Assembly (NCBI RefSeq): GCF_000283155.1
Contig: NW_004454166.1
Span: forward strand, 10,840,865-10,904,864
Direction: 5' to 3'
DNA length: 64,000 nt
From: Ceratotherium simum simum
Taxonomy: Eukaryota > Chordata > Mammalia > Perissodactyla > Rhinocerotidae
Of this stretch, positions 11,351 to 20,723 are shown one piece after another (the stretch's first letter is position 1; the number at the start of each line of letters is the position of its first letter). The notes under the pieces were generated by a model, which was given only the letters and a program-made list of their open reading frames with translations, was not told the origin of the DNA and made no database searches. The position numbers and the translations under genes were made by a program.

Positions 11351-11358
11351 TTTAGAAT

Positions 11359-11564
11359 AATGATTCTCAACAGGGGGCAGTTTTGGCCCCCAGGGGACAT
11401 TTGGCAATGTCTAGAGACATTTTTGATTGTCAACACTGGGAAGGGATTTTCTCTGGCATCCAATGGGTAAAGGCCAGGGATGCTGCTAAACATCCTATAA
11501 TGCAAGACACAACAGAGAATTATTCAGCCCGAATGTCAATAGCGCTGAGGTTGAGACACCCTGG
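11359..11564 (+). mobile_element. MER20-type hAT-Charlie DNA transposon
   Basis: About 206 bp with the typical blocks 'gattctcaacagggggcag', 'ggggacatttggcaatgtct', 'aggccagggatgctgctaaa' and 'gaggttgagacaccctgg'. It is flanked by a perfect 8-bp duplication, 'tttagaat', at 11351-11358 and 11565-11572, which is the hAT hallmark and fixes both ends. It is nonautonomous and encodes no transposase. Confidence 0.92.
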
Positions 11565-11572
11565 TTTAGAAT

Positions 11573-11994
11573 AATGGATGTTACTGACCTTTCATGCTTT
11601 ACAGGTTTATTTTTTTTTTTATTCTATTCTATTCTATTTTTATACCTTGAAAGCCAGTACACATTAAAAACAAAAGGAAATGGTTTACCTTATCATCATT
11701 ACAGTAATGAAAAAGTCCCAGCAATGAAGAAGATGCTCCAATGGTGTTCACTCTTTTCCATTGGGGGTTTATAGAATGGAGAGCTTGGGGAGGGGGCAGG
11801 ACCTACTGCAACACTGTCAGAGTCAAATAGTTCAAGATTTCACTTTGTTCCTATATTTGAGGCTGACAAAGGACTCACCAGACACTCTGAGACCTCACAG
11901 CCTGAAACAATGTTTCAGAAAAGCCAAACGTGAGGATGCATGATTTCCTATTTGCTAGGAGTGAACAGGACCACACTACTGCCTGGAAAGATTT
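11573..11994. other. No recognised repeat; short TTCTA microsatellite
   Basis: A T-run and about four imperfect 'ttcta' units lie at 11606-11640. Nothing else is recognised. Confidence 0.4.
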
Positions 11995-12474
11995 TCCTAA
12001 ATCTTTTTTTCAATTGGATTATGTGACTCTCTTCTTGAAGCCTTCAATGGCTCCCCCCTGCACACAGAGCAAAATCCTATGCTGTTCTCTTCAGTCTGGC
12101 TGCTACCCATCGCTCCAATCATATCATCTCCTGGATCTTCCCAACTCACATCTTTTACCCCATTCATACTGAACTTCTTGTCTTCCCCAGAATACAGCAT
12201 TTCTATCACACTTCGTTTTTAAACATGGGAGCTTTCCTCTGCCTGCAAGTTCCTCCACTCTGCTTTTTATCTGACTCCTAACATTCTTGAAGACTTATCT
12301 TAAAGATCAATCACTTCAAGAACCATTTTCTCACCTGACACCCGCCCCTGCCCAACACCCCAGCCTGAGTCTGGTGCCCCTTTTGTGGATCCTCAGAAGC
12401 ACCTGTGCCTCCCTCCAATAGAGCACCTGTCGTTCTGAATTTCAATTAATTGTGCATTGTCTCTGGGCACTTTC
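11995..12474 (+). mobile_element. L2 LINE, interrupted by an antisense L1
   Basis: L2 blocks in order: 'cttcaatggctcccccctgc' (12040), 'ttcctctgcctgcaagttcc' (12234), 'cattcttgaagacttatctt' (12282) and 'attgtgcattgtctctggg' (12449). The copy stops at the L1 insertion at 12475 and may resume at about 13001, where an L2-like 3' end appears. Confidence 0.75.
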
Positions 12475-12992
12475 TTTTTTTTTTTTTTCGTAGCTCCAAA
12501 ATCTTTATTTATTTATTTATTTATTTTTTAATTTTTTGTTTATTGCAGTAACATTGGTTTATAACATTGTAAAAATTTCAGGTGTACATCATTGTACTTC
12601 TATTTCTGCATTGATTACATCATGGTCACCACCAAAATACTAATTACAACCCATCACCACACACATGTACCGAATTATCCCTTTCACCCTCCTCCCTCCC
12701 CTCTTCCCCTCTGGTAATCACCAATCCAATCTCTGTCCCTATGTGTTTGTTTAATGTTGTTATTATCTACTACTTAATGAAGGAAATCATACGGTATTTG
12801 ACCTTCTCCCTCTGACTTATTTCACTTTGCATTATACCCTCAATGTCCATCCATGTTGTCACAAATGGCTGGATTTCATCGTTTCTTATGGCTGAGTAGT
12901 ATTCCATTGTGTATATATACCACAGCTTCTTTATCCATTCGTCCCTTGATGGGCACTTAGGTTGCTTCCAAGTCTTGGCTATTGTGAATAAC
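12475..12992 (-). mobile_element. L1 LINE, 5'-truncated, antisense: ORF2 C-terminus, 3' UTR and tail
   Basis: The minus strand encodes the L1 ORF2 C-terminal tail, with the hallmark 'KLWYIYTMEYYSAI' in an 83-codon frame at 13021-12770 (stop at 12770). The first nine or so codons of that frame lie outside the element. The 3' UTR to about 12535 matches the L1 at 1-155. An 8-bp flanking repeat, 'gcactttc' (12467-12474 and 12993-13000), is a likely short target-site duplication. The tail is unusual: a (TTTA)n block at 12504-12524, a 15-base non-A segment at 12489-12503, then a second T-run at 12475-12488. With the endonuclease and reverse-transcriptase region absent, the copy is dead. Confidence 0.92.
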
Positions 12993-13000
12993 GCACTTTC

Positions 13001-13100
13001 AATAGAGAGTTTCCTGTTCATCTCTGCATGGACACCAACCCAGCTACCCCCCAGACCTAGTGCGGGGCTTGGGGCCCTAACAAGCTTTCAATAACTATTT
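13001..13100 (+). mobile_element. L2 LINE 3' end, possibly the continuation of 11995-12474
   Basis: 'ccccagacctagtgcggg', 'cttggggccctaacaagc' and 'tttcaataactatttggg' follow the last bases of L2. Their position just beyond the L1 insertion suggests one L2 split in two, although sequence between them appears lost. Confidence 0.5.
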
Positions 13101-13361
13101 GGGAAAAGAATAGAAGAAAAGTACAGAGGGAGAGATGAAGGAGTGACAGAGAAGAAAAGAAAGGAAAGAGAGAATGGAGGGAAGTTAGCGGGGAGGGAAG
13201 GAAGGATGGAGAGAGAAGGGAGGAAAAGAAAGAGAGGGAAGGAGGGAAGAAAGCAGACTGAGAGGGAAGGAGGGGAGGGAAAGAAGGCAGAAGGGGGAGG
13301 TGGAGAGGGGAGGGAGAAAGGAGGAGAAAGGGAGGGAGAAGGAAAGGGAGAGAAGGAAGAG
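13101..13361 (+). repeat. Polypurine tract (GA-rich low-complexity repeat)
   Basis: About 260 bases with only 16 pyrimidines (94% purine), including an uninterrupted 60-base purine run at 13302-13361. Irregular GGGA and GAAA units dominate. The 106-codon frame at 13143-13463 is a product of this composition (Lys, Arg, Glu, Gly only) and not a gene. Confidence 0.95.
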
Positions 13362-13394
13362 CTCTGCTCCTGTCCCTTGCTCAGAGAAGATGTC

Positions 13395-13608
13395 TCTGAT
13401 CTCTCAGACTTAAGTCAAATCCCTGCATTAACTCTTTTTAAGAACCACATAACTCTCTCATAGCACTGAGCACATTTGCAATTTTTGATGTATTTGCATG
13501 ATTATTTACCACTATGTTGTAAGCTCCATGAGGTCAGCATCTGTGTTTTCACACAGTATTGTAGCTTCAGTACAAAGTGTGTCTATAAAAATTATTTGCT
13601 AAATAAAT
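13395..13608 (+). mobile_element. L2 LINE, 3' end
   Basis: 'ctctcatagcactgagcaca', 'tttaccactatgttgtaagc', 'tccatgaggtcagcatctg' and a terminal 'gctaaataaatgaaaaa' match the L2 3' UTR in order. Confidence 0.75.
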
Positions 13609-14344
13609 GAAAAAGTGGGCAGACTGCTTGAGCAGTGCCAGCAGCTAATTTTATTAATAAAAAGTCAGTTTCTCTGTTCCTTTATAAATAGGTCTGGGAG
13701 TTTAGATTTGGTCTTCTTACCTCCACCTACATTTGTCCATCCTAAAAATCTTCTGCTTCTAGGGATAACGGTTCTAAAGCGTTCAAGACAGTGGCATACA
13801 CATTCTCACTTTAAAAATCAATCCCAGGAGGAATTTATCACAGGGAAATTTCCTGGACTCCAAGAAGCACCTTGAAGTCAGGAGATGATTAATTTGATAT
13901 AACTGAAGAGCTGCAAACATCTGCTCCCCATTGACATCTGCCTCTCATTAAGTTACAGTCCTCCGTCTCCCTCTGCACTGGGGGGCTGGCTCGTGTGTTG
14001 ATCCGGTAACTAATTATATGGTAAGCCCGGTACTCAAGGCCCTTGTGCCAGCCACCTGGTGGGGGCTCAATAAAAACTTGCTCTATTACATTGTACCCCA
14101 GATCCACCCTGAGCACTTTGTAAGTCCTCCGTCACTCCTAAAGAATAGAAACAAAAAATAGTAATGATGTTGGCGAGCACATTTTCCTCTTGTAGCCCTG
14201 GTTAAGGCCGTGTCTGGGTAAACTCAAACTCTTGGTTGAAAACAAATCAGTTCTATGAAAGATCTTCCAAATCTATTATTTTGGCCTCAGGTTTTGTAAC
14301 AGCTCTTTCATTGATATCTCTTGCCCCATAATCCCTTTTCCCAC
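13609..14344. other. No recognised repeat; holds a CTCF-like site
   Basis: Unique-looking sequence. Part of it (13870-14110) has TAAT-type sites and a CTCF-like motif. The 86- and 75-codon frames here carry no recognisable motif. Confidence 0.4.
14051..14062 (-). promoter_or_regulatory. CTCF-like core motif
   Basis: Read on the minus strand this is 'ccaccaggtggc', a full match to the 12-base core CCASYAGRKGGC. Whether it is bound cannot be told from sequence; cores this short occur often by chance. Confidence 0.3.
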
Positions 14345-14620
14345 CGATTCTGCTATCAATGTAATTGTCCTAAAACTTATCTCTGATGCGGAGCCACCCT
14401 ATTCAGAAACCTCAGAGGCTCTGCCTTGCCCATGAACACATACCACCTTCCTGATCTTGACTTGAAAGCCCTCCACTGCCTCCACTGAACATAACCACTG
14501 TCCCAGCACTCTCCTGCAAACAGTCTTCCGTGTGATTCTTGCTTCCCAATCCAGCTTACGGTCTTCCACCTACCTTAGCCGAGGTAACTCACGTAATGCC
14601 CATGTAGTGCCATCTTGATA
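14345..14620 (+). mobile_element. L2 LINE, coding-region relic
   Basis: Eroded but ordered L2 blocks: 'cctcagaggctctgccttg', 'gacttgaaagccctccactg' and 'agcactctcctgcaaacag'. The identity is low and the family call is tentative. Confidence 0.45.
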
Positions 14621-15049
14621 CAGTGCTATGTGAAAGGAACATCAACCCAAAATGTAAAATTAGCTAAATCTTTACAGCACTCTTCCATGAAGACACCAAA
14701 AGGGAAAACATGCTCATAACACATAGAAAAACCTAAAACCTGTCTTTTTCCATTCCTTTCTCTCCCTTCTTCCCATGTGTCAAGGCTGACCCAAAGTCTC
14801 TCTCCTCCCCAACTCTGAGCTCCTACTCCGAGGTTTCCTTTGAGCTCACATTCAGGTTCTTTTGTCTCCTTCCCTGCCTAAGCTCTTCATATCTATATCA
14901 TTTTAGCCTCCCTGGCTTCTCTGAATTTTCCTGTAAGAGCCCCAGTGCTGACGTAAGAAGCAAAATTTCTTCTTCATTAGAAGACAGAGTAAGAGAAAAA
15001 GACTGAGAAAAAGGTTTTTAATATAGTTTGTCTTATTCCTGTCACATTG
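14621..15049. other. No recognised feature
   Basis: Pyrimidine-rich on the plus strand. It may include unrecognisable L2 sequence joining the flanking L2 pieces. Confidence 0.35.
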
Positions 15050-15200
15050 ACAATGTGCACTCTGCATGGAATGCCCTTTGACCATTTTTAACTGTCAATA
15101 CTCAACTCAATCACCAGAGCCCAGAACCAAAGATCCTTTCTCCGTGAAGCATTCCGTGACGCCTCCTTAGAGAACTTCGCACATTTTGTCTTGACTTTTA
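15050..15200 (+). mobile_element. L2 LINE fragment
   Basis: 'actctgcatggaatgccctt', 'ttctccgtgaagcattccg' and 'tgacgcctccttagagaa' correspond to the L2 region that ends ORF2 and begins the 3' UTR. It may be the downstream part of the relic at 14345-14620. Confidence 0.55.
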
Positions 15201-15278
15201 GCTTTGAAAATTGGGACTCAAGATCATCCGGCAAACCCCTCTTTACCATTTAATACTCACCTAAATATTACTTCCTGG

Positions 15279-15409
15279 GAAATGACTCTCCTCACCTTCA
15301 ATGCTTTACGTTTCATGCCTTTCTCAAATCCAGGGAAATCAGAAAGTGCTGTAAGAGCAAAGGTTCTGTCCAACATGCTATTGGGCATGAAATGACTCTC
15401 CTCACCTTC
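15279..15409 (+). repeat. Perfect 21-bp direct repeat with 89-bp spacer
   Basis: The 21 bases at 15279-15299 (centre 'aatgactctcctcacc') recur exactly at 15389-15409. The spacer has no A-tail and is not an element I recognise, so a target-site duplication of a retroposon is not the obvious explanation. A decayed 110-bp tandem duplication is possible. Confidence 0.9.
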
Positions 15410-15487
15410 TTTCTCTCCTTGGTTTGGGCATCTCTTTGATGCCACAGGAAGCAGTACTAACTTGACACATCACAATGAAATGCAATG

Positions 15488-15853
15488 GGTATTTTCACCC
15501 ATTCAGGCTGCTGTAACAAAATACCATGAACTAGGTGGCTTGTAAACAACAGAAAGGTAATTCTCACAGTTTTGGAGGCTGGGAAGTCCAAGATCAAGGC
15601 TTGGCAGCTTCAGTGTCTGGTGGGAGCCTGCTTCCTGGTTCATAGACTGCTGTCTTCTTGCTGTGTCCTCATGTGATGGAAGGGGCAAGCGAGCTCTCAG
15701 GGATCTCTTTTATAAGGGCACTAATCCCGTTCATGAGGTCTCCACCCTCATGACCTAATCACCTCCCAAAGGCCCCACCTCCAAATACCAACACATTGGG
15801 ATTAGATTTCAACATACGAATTTAGGAGGAACACAAATATTCAGTCTATAGCA
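15488..15853 (-). mobile_element. Solo MaLR LTR (MST/MLT1A-like), antisense
   Basis: Long matches to the reversed MST/MLT1 LTR: 'caggctgctgtaacaaaata', 'gaggctgggaagtccaagat', 'ttcatgaggtctccaccctc', 'tcacctcccaaaggccccac' and the terminal 'attcagtctatagca'. Only an LTR is present, with no internal sequence. Confidence 0.92.
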
Positions 15854-16510
15854 GTGGATTTTTTATTTATCTATATTGTCTCCTCTCACTCCAAACACAA
15901 GCTGATAACAGAGAAATCTCTTATTCATCTTACATCCCCAAATTTATCCAAGTACTTGGCCAAAAGTATATTCTCAGAAAATGCGTGTGCAATGACATGT
16001 TTGCTAGGTTGTATATTCCCCACAACATATAGTGCTGTGCTTTACTCATAGTGGGTGCTCAAAAAAGTATATCTGGAATTGAGTTAAGCATCTATGAAAC
16101 ATTCAGCTTGACTGAGTTTCCTTTTTTTTTTGACCTAACTTTGTCTGCATGGTGGTCTAAAAATGTTTTCAAAGCTAAAAAAATGGTGGAGGGAAAACAA
16201 AGGATTCAAAATAAACTGGTTTGACCAGTTTCTTTCCCTCTGGATACAGAGCTGTGTCTGAGGAAATCACACTCTCAGGCAAAGCTAATAGGCTGAGTGT
16301 GGGTCCTTCTGCAACCTGCAAGGCTGCAAGACCCTTCATTTCTGTGTTAGAATATTCTGTTATACTAGGCTCATGTGGCTCCTTTGGTTAATGGTGACAG
16401 AAAATGTGACTCCAGGGCCACATAACAGCAAATACTACTGGCCTGGAAGCTGGAACAGATTGATACGATTGGCAAACCCCACCCAGGCTGCTCTTTGTAA
16501 GAGGGGAAGA
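15854..16510. other. No recognised repeat
   Basis: Unique-looking AT-rich sequence. The 65-codon frame at 15854-16051 shows no motif. Confidence 0.4.
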
Positions 16511-16514
16511 AAAT

Positions 16515-16560
16515 ACAGTGATTAAACTTAATCACTCTTATGCATAGTGCAATTAATCTC
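16515..16560. promoter_or_regulatory. Candidate homeodomain/POU site cluster with an 18-bp palindrome
   Basis: 16518-16535 reads 'gtgattaaacttaatcac': two perfect 8-base arms around a 2-base spacer, with an ATTA core in each arm. 'tatgcat' (octamer-like) and 'caattaatc' follow within 20 bases. This fits a dimeric homeodomain or POU site, but no binding evidence is available. Confidence 0.3.
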
Positions 16561-16789
16561 CAGCACCCTGGACTGCTCTCCAGGTTCCACAACTTACACC
16601 CAGCCCACAGAGATGGGCCCATTGACTGTGCTTCCAATGTATAATGGAGCCTACACACAAAAATTCATTTATTCTTTTGAAATTCGGTCTTTCTCCTCCT
16701 GTGGAGTGGGGGCTTGGAGGAAAGAGGATACATTTTTTTGACAAAGCTTTCGAGTCAGAAGTTCAGGGTAGAGGCAGCCTGGGGAAAGC
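16561..16789. other. No recognised feature
   Basis: Overlapping open frames on both strands (16371-16913) reflect local scarcity of stop codons. No domain is recognised. Confidence 0.4.
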
Positions 16790-17490
16790 AGATACTGTTG
16801 GTTGCCTATGCATGCCCTTAGTTCCAGCCCCAGGGATGGGTCATGAACCCATTCCCTTGACAGCAATTGGTTTAGGTGGTGGCATGGATGTAATTCAAGC
16901 CAATGAAGTGTGAGAGAAAATCGGCTGGAGGATTTTGGGAAAGCTTTCCTTTAAAAAAAAAAAAAAGACACAGGACTGGCCCGGTGGTGTAAGTGGTTAA
17001 GTGTACACGCTCTGCTGCAGCAGCCCAGGGTTCGCTGGTTTGGATCCCAGGCGCGTACCGATGCACTGCTTGGCAAGCCATGCTGTGGCGGCGTCCCATA
17101 TAAAGTGGAGGAAGATGGGCATGGATGTTAGCCCAGGGCCAGTCTTCCTTAGCAGAAAAAAGAGGAGGATTGGCAGATGTTAGCACAGGGCTGATCTCCT
17201 AACAAAAATTTAAAAAGACACATAGGAAAAGCTAGTCTCTTTTTTCTGGACATTGTCATGCCTAGCTGTGATCTTGCAACCAAGAGAGTTCAGCCTGAGA
17301 AGGAGGACAAGGATGGCAGAGGTGAAACATAAAAAGACCCTGAATTCTTGATACTGGCATCGTGCTGCTGAATAACCAACACTGGAACCCCCTTATCTCT
17401 AAATTCCTTGTAATGTGAAATAATACATCTCTTTATTGTGTAAGCCACTTAGAATTAGTTTTCTTCTGTTACTTGAGGCCAAAGTAATCT
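16790..17490 (+). mobile_element. MLT1-type MaLR LTR, split by an ERE SINE
   Basis: Left part: 'ccagggatgggtcatgaacc', then 'caagccaatgaagtgtgaga'. Right part: 'tcagcctgagaaggaggac', 'tctctttattgtgtaagcc' and an eroded end near 17485. The two halves flank the SINE at 16973-17211. The old, low-identity copy makes the exact MLT1 subfamily uncertain. Confidence 0.6.
16973..17211 (+). mobile_element. ERE SINE (perissodactyl tRNA-derived)
   Basis: tRNA-like head with 'gtgtaagtggttaagtgtac' (A-box region) and 'ggtttggatcccaggcg' (B-box region). The ERE body has two 3' units of the 'aggaggattggcagatgtta' type. An 11-bp duplication, 'aaaaagacaca', flanks it at 16962-16972 and 17212-17222. It inserted into the LTR described at 16790-17490 and is transcribed, if at all, by RNA polymerase III. 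Confidence 0.95.
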
Positions 17491-18043
17491 TAATACATTT
17501 GGTTTATTGAATTGGCTGAAACTTTTGAGGATTCTTTTTGTAAAACATAGCCCTTACACATGCCGCATAGTAACAGACAGGCGAGACCCAGTACCTGTTT
17601 GACCCCTCATATCCCTGGTCCTATATCCCTGCTGGGGACACTGTCACTGGCCATCACCCTCATCCAGGTGACCCACTGATTTAATGGTTTAGGTCTACAC
17701 TGAATTAGTGAATCTACATAGTCCCTTAATGTCTTGCCCAAATCCCACACCACCCCTTCCCTCCTCCCTTGGACTTACAGAATACTCACTTGCTAGGCCA
17801 GCCCCCTGACATCACTTGCAGGAATTGCAGGAAAGGGAACCTGGACCACACTCAGACAGAGGCAAACGATGTGACCTTTTCCATGTCCATCTGTTCCATT
17901 TATTAAGTTCCTGAACACAGCCGGCATTTGGTTAGGCTCTTAGTGAATTACAGGAACAAGTTACCTGACCTACAAGTGACTTCAAGCTCTGAAGAGCCAT
18001 CCTTCAAACAGCTACCTAGGTATTCCTATAGAATGCATCAATT
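17491..18043. other. No recognised feature
   Basis: Unique-looking sequence with no coding or repeat pattern I can name. Confidence 0.4.
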
Positions 18044-18128
18044 TATCTATTTAATTTATTCAGCATTTGGTGAGCAGTTAATCTGTCCCATGCATTCTGC
18101 TAAGCATCAGGGATATAAAAATGAATGA
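18044..18128 (-). mobile_element. L2 3' end, antisense
   Basis: 'cagcatttggtgagcagtta', 'ccatgcattctgctaagcat' and 'cagggatataaaaatgaatg' fit the reversed L2 end. A second reversed L2 end follows at once, so two copies abut. Confidence 0.55.
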
Positions 18129-18130
18129 GC

Positions 18131-19325
18131 CTTTTATTCATTCAACAAATATATAATGAGTGTCTATTTTGTGCCAACCATGCACTAGGGATAAATTGTG
18201 ATGGAAAAAATACGTGGTGCTTGCCCCCATGGACTGTCTATGGTAGAGACAGACATTTACCATATATTCACCCAAACACTAGATGAAGGGGAGGAGTAGG
18301 ACAAGAGAGAACATTCTAGGCAAAGGGAGCTGCGAGTGCAAAGGCACTGAGGCAGAAGGAGGGAGGGTGCAATTCAGAAAGTCAAAGGCCAGTGTGACTG
18401 GGGCACAATGAGCAACAGGGGAACTGTTTCAAGGTGTGGCTGGAGAGGCACGAGGCAAGGGCAAGGTCACCAACTGCCCTTTATACCATATTAAGGAGTT
18501 GGGACTTTTTCCTAAAGGTCCTGAGGTGACATTGGAAAATTTTAAGCAGAATAGTAAACTGACTAGACTTTCGTTGGAAGGGCCAAGCCTGGAGTCAAGA
18601 AGACTAGCAGAAAAGTAAACATGAAATGAGGTATGATGTAACAAAGGTTGTGGCGATGGGAATGGAGAAGAGAGGATGGGCGAGAGACGGCAAGTAGGTG
18701 GGATCAACAGAAGATAACGACCAACATGCTATTGGTGGAGGAAGTGAGGAAGAAGGATGAGGAGGGGGGAGGTGATTCCCAGGTTCCAGGGGGAGTTAGT
18801 GTGAGGAGGAGCGAAATTAGTACCACATTTAGTTAGCGACATATTGTGTCCAAGGTGGAGCATCCAAATTAGACATTAACATATACAAGTCTGAGGGCCG
18901 GCCTAGTGGTATAGTGGTTAAGTTCTCGCGCTCCACTTTGGTGGCCCAGGGTTCGCAGGTTCAGATCCCGGGTGTGCACCGACACACCGCTTGTCAAGCC
19001 ATGCTGTGGTGGCATCCCAACTAAAGTAGAGGAAGATGAGGATGGATGTTAGCCCAGGGCCAACCTTCCTCAGCAAAAAGAGGAGGATTGGCAACGGATG
19101 TTAGCTCAGGGCTGATCTTCCTCACATTAAAAAAAAAAGATATAGAAGTCTGAAGCTCAAGAGGAAAATCTGGGCTCAGGAAATAAATTTATATTCCATA
19201 GCAAATAGGTGGTACGAAGCCATGGAAATGGATATCACCCAGGGAAAAGATATACAGCGAAAAGAGAGGAGTCCTAACAGAGCTCCCTGGGGACAGTCTA
19301 CTTTGTGGGGCCTTGGGCGAGAATA
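18131..19325 (-). mobile_element. L2 LINE, antisense, about 950 bp, split by an ERE SINE
   Basis: Starts with the reversed 3' end 'ttcattcaacaaatatataa'. Then come 'tgcgagtgcaaaggcactga' (18331), 'aaggccagtgtgactggggc' (18384) and 'ttgggactttttcctaaag' (18498). Beyond the SINE it continues with 'agctcaagaggaaaatctgg' and 'ggagtcctaacagagctcc'. One of the longest L2 copies here. Frames at 18436-18836 are chance openings in it. Confidence 0.8.
18895..19139 (+). mobile_element. ERE SINE
   Basis: Complete ERE: 'gggccggcctagtggtatag' start, A-box region 'tagtggtatagtggttaag', B-box region 'ggttcagatcccgggtg', two 3' units and an A-tail at 19129-19138. The 14-bp duplication (18881-18894 and 19140-19153) differs at one base only. 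It sits inside the L2 at 18131-19325. Confidence 0.97.
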
Positions 19326-20723
19326 CCAATGGAAGTCCACATGCATACGGTTAAATATTTGAAAGTGAAACATCAAACTAACAGGCTATTAAAATGTTTA
19401 ACGCTCCTGCTTTTAAAATTATATCTTCATAATAATACAATTCTAAATGTGTAAAATGATGGTTTTAAATGACTAAAATCTAGCAAAAAAATCAATAAGA
19501 TGACTGAATTCAATTATTATTTTGAATGTCTGCATGTTCTGTTGGTGGGCCAGCAATGAGCAAATGCGGGATTAAAAAAGTCATACACACTTCATGAGTT
19601 ATTATAAATGTATCCTATGAAATTTATTTTCTTGTCTTCATTTCAACAAAATCATTAATTATATTGTTACAATCAAGATTCTTATATAATTCATGTTCTT
19701 TTCATAGTGGTGCCAAAATAGAAAACTGAGGCATTAGCAATTGGAAATGTCAAAAAAATTGTTAAAGTAATACTTCAATTCAGAAATGAAACATTCATTT
19801 TACATATCATGTTCAAACCCAGTAACATACAGAATATATAGAAAATCTTACAAAATATTTCAACTTTATTATCTTTTAGAGTAATATCTAGATCTATAGA
19901 GAATATAAAAATTCAGTATCATACTTCACACTCATTACATCTAAACCTGCATATATACAAATTTAAGAGCGATACGAGTTGTTTAATATTACAAAACGTT
20001 TCCCTGCCTCTATGTGACATTACCATAAATTCCACATTAATTCATGAATATTTCTAGAACTCTGAATCTGAAAGTGAAGGGAAGCAAGGAAATGGACACT
20101 TGGCACTTTGGAGAAACGATACTTCATTATATAAGAATGTATTGCACTCGTGTTATCTGAACGGAAAGATTTGACATATTAATTAATTGTCTTTTCGCTT
20201 ATCTAAGCACTTTTGCAGCTCAAATCCTCTCTGTACTCCAAAGCAGGGCCCATCTTTGGCTTCCACAGCAGCGGAACCCACACACCTTTACGGGACTTGG
20301 ACTTAGAGATCTTTTGTTTAGAAGTCGTGGGAAAAAGATGTAGACAGATTTCCCCGGAGCCTGAACAATGTTAGTCACGAGAGTAATTGTTTAAGGTTAT
20401 GAGATGCACCATGGCCACGCTGAGCACTGGATCGCAGATGGTAGAGGTGCCCGGTGTTCTTCAATAAATGTTTTGGGAGGGTGTACCACGTGGGACCTTC
20501 TAAAGGATGTTGTTCAGGGCAGGGGTCCCTATTGTTGAGTCTAAAGGGTGCTACTGTCTGAGGAGCGGCAACAGCTAAAAAGTGATTTAAAGAAAGAATC
20601 CCACGAAGGACTCTGAGTTGAAATGGCCAGAGAAAGAAGAGGTAAATCAAAGGTGGTATTGCAGACATCAAGGGAAGAAGGATTTCCAAGGCATTACCAA
20701 CAGAGGTAGGTGTTGCAGAGAGG
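19326..20723. other. No recognised repeat; very AT-rich to about 20170
   Basis: 19380-20170 is strikingly AT-rich with no repeat family recognised. 20375-20761 holds a 128-codon minus-strand frame with no identifiable domain, whose left end runs into the following L1. Confidence 0.4.

Noticed and set aside
13143..13463. 106-codon Lys/Arg/Glu/Gly-rich frame
   Set aside because: Purely a product of the polypurine tract, which contains almost no T and therefore few stop codons.
16973..17211. tRNA gene suggested by A- and B-box-like sequence
   Set aside because: The boxes belong to the tRNA-derived head of an ERE SINE; no cloverleaf or mature tRNA end is present.
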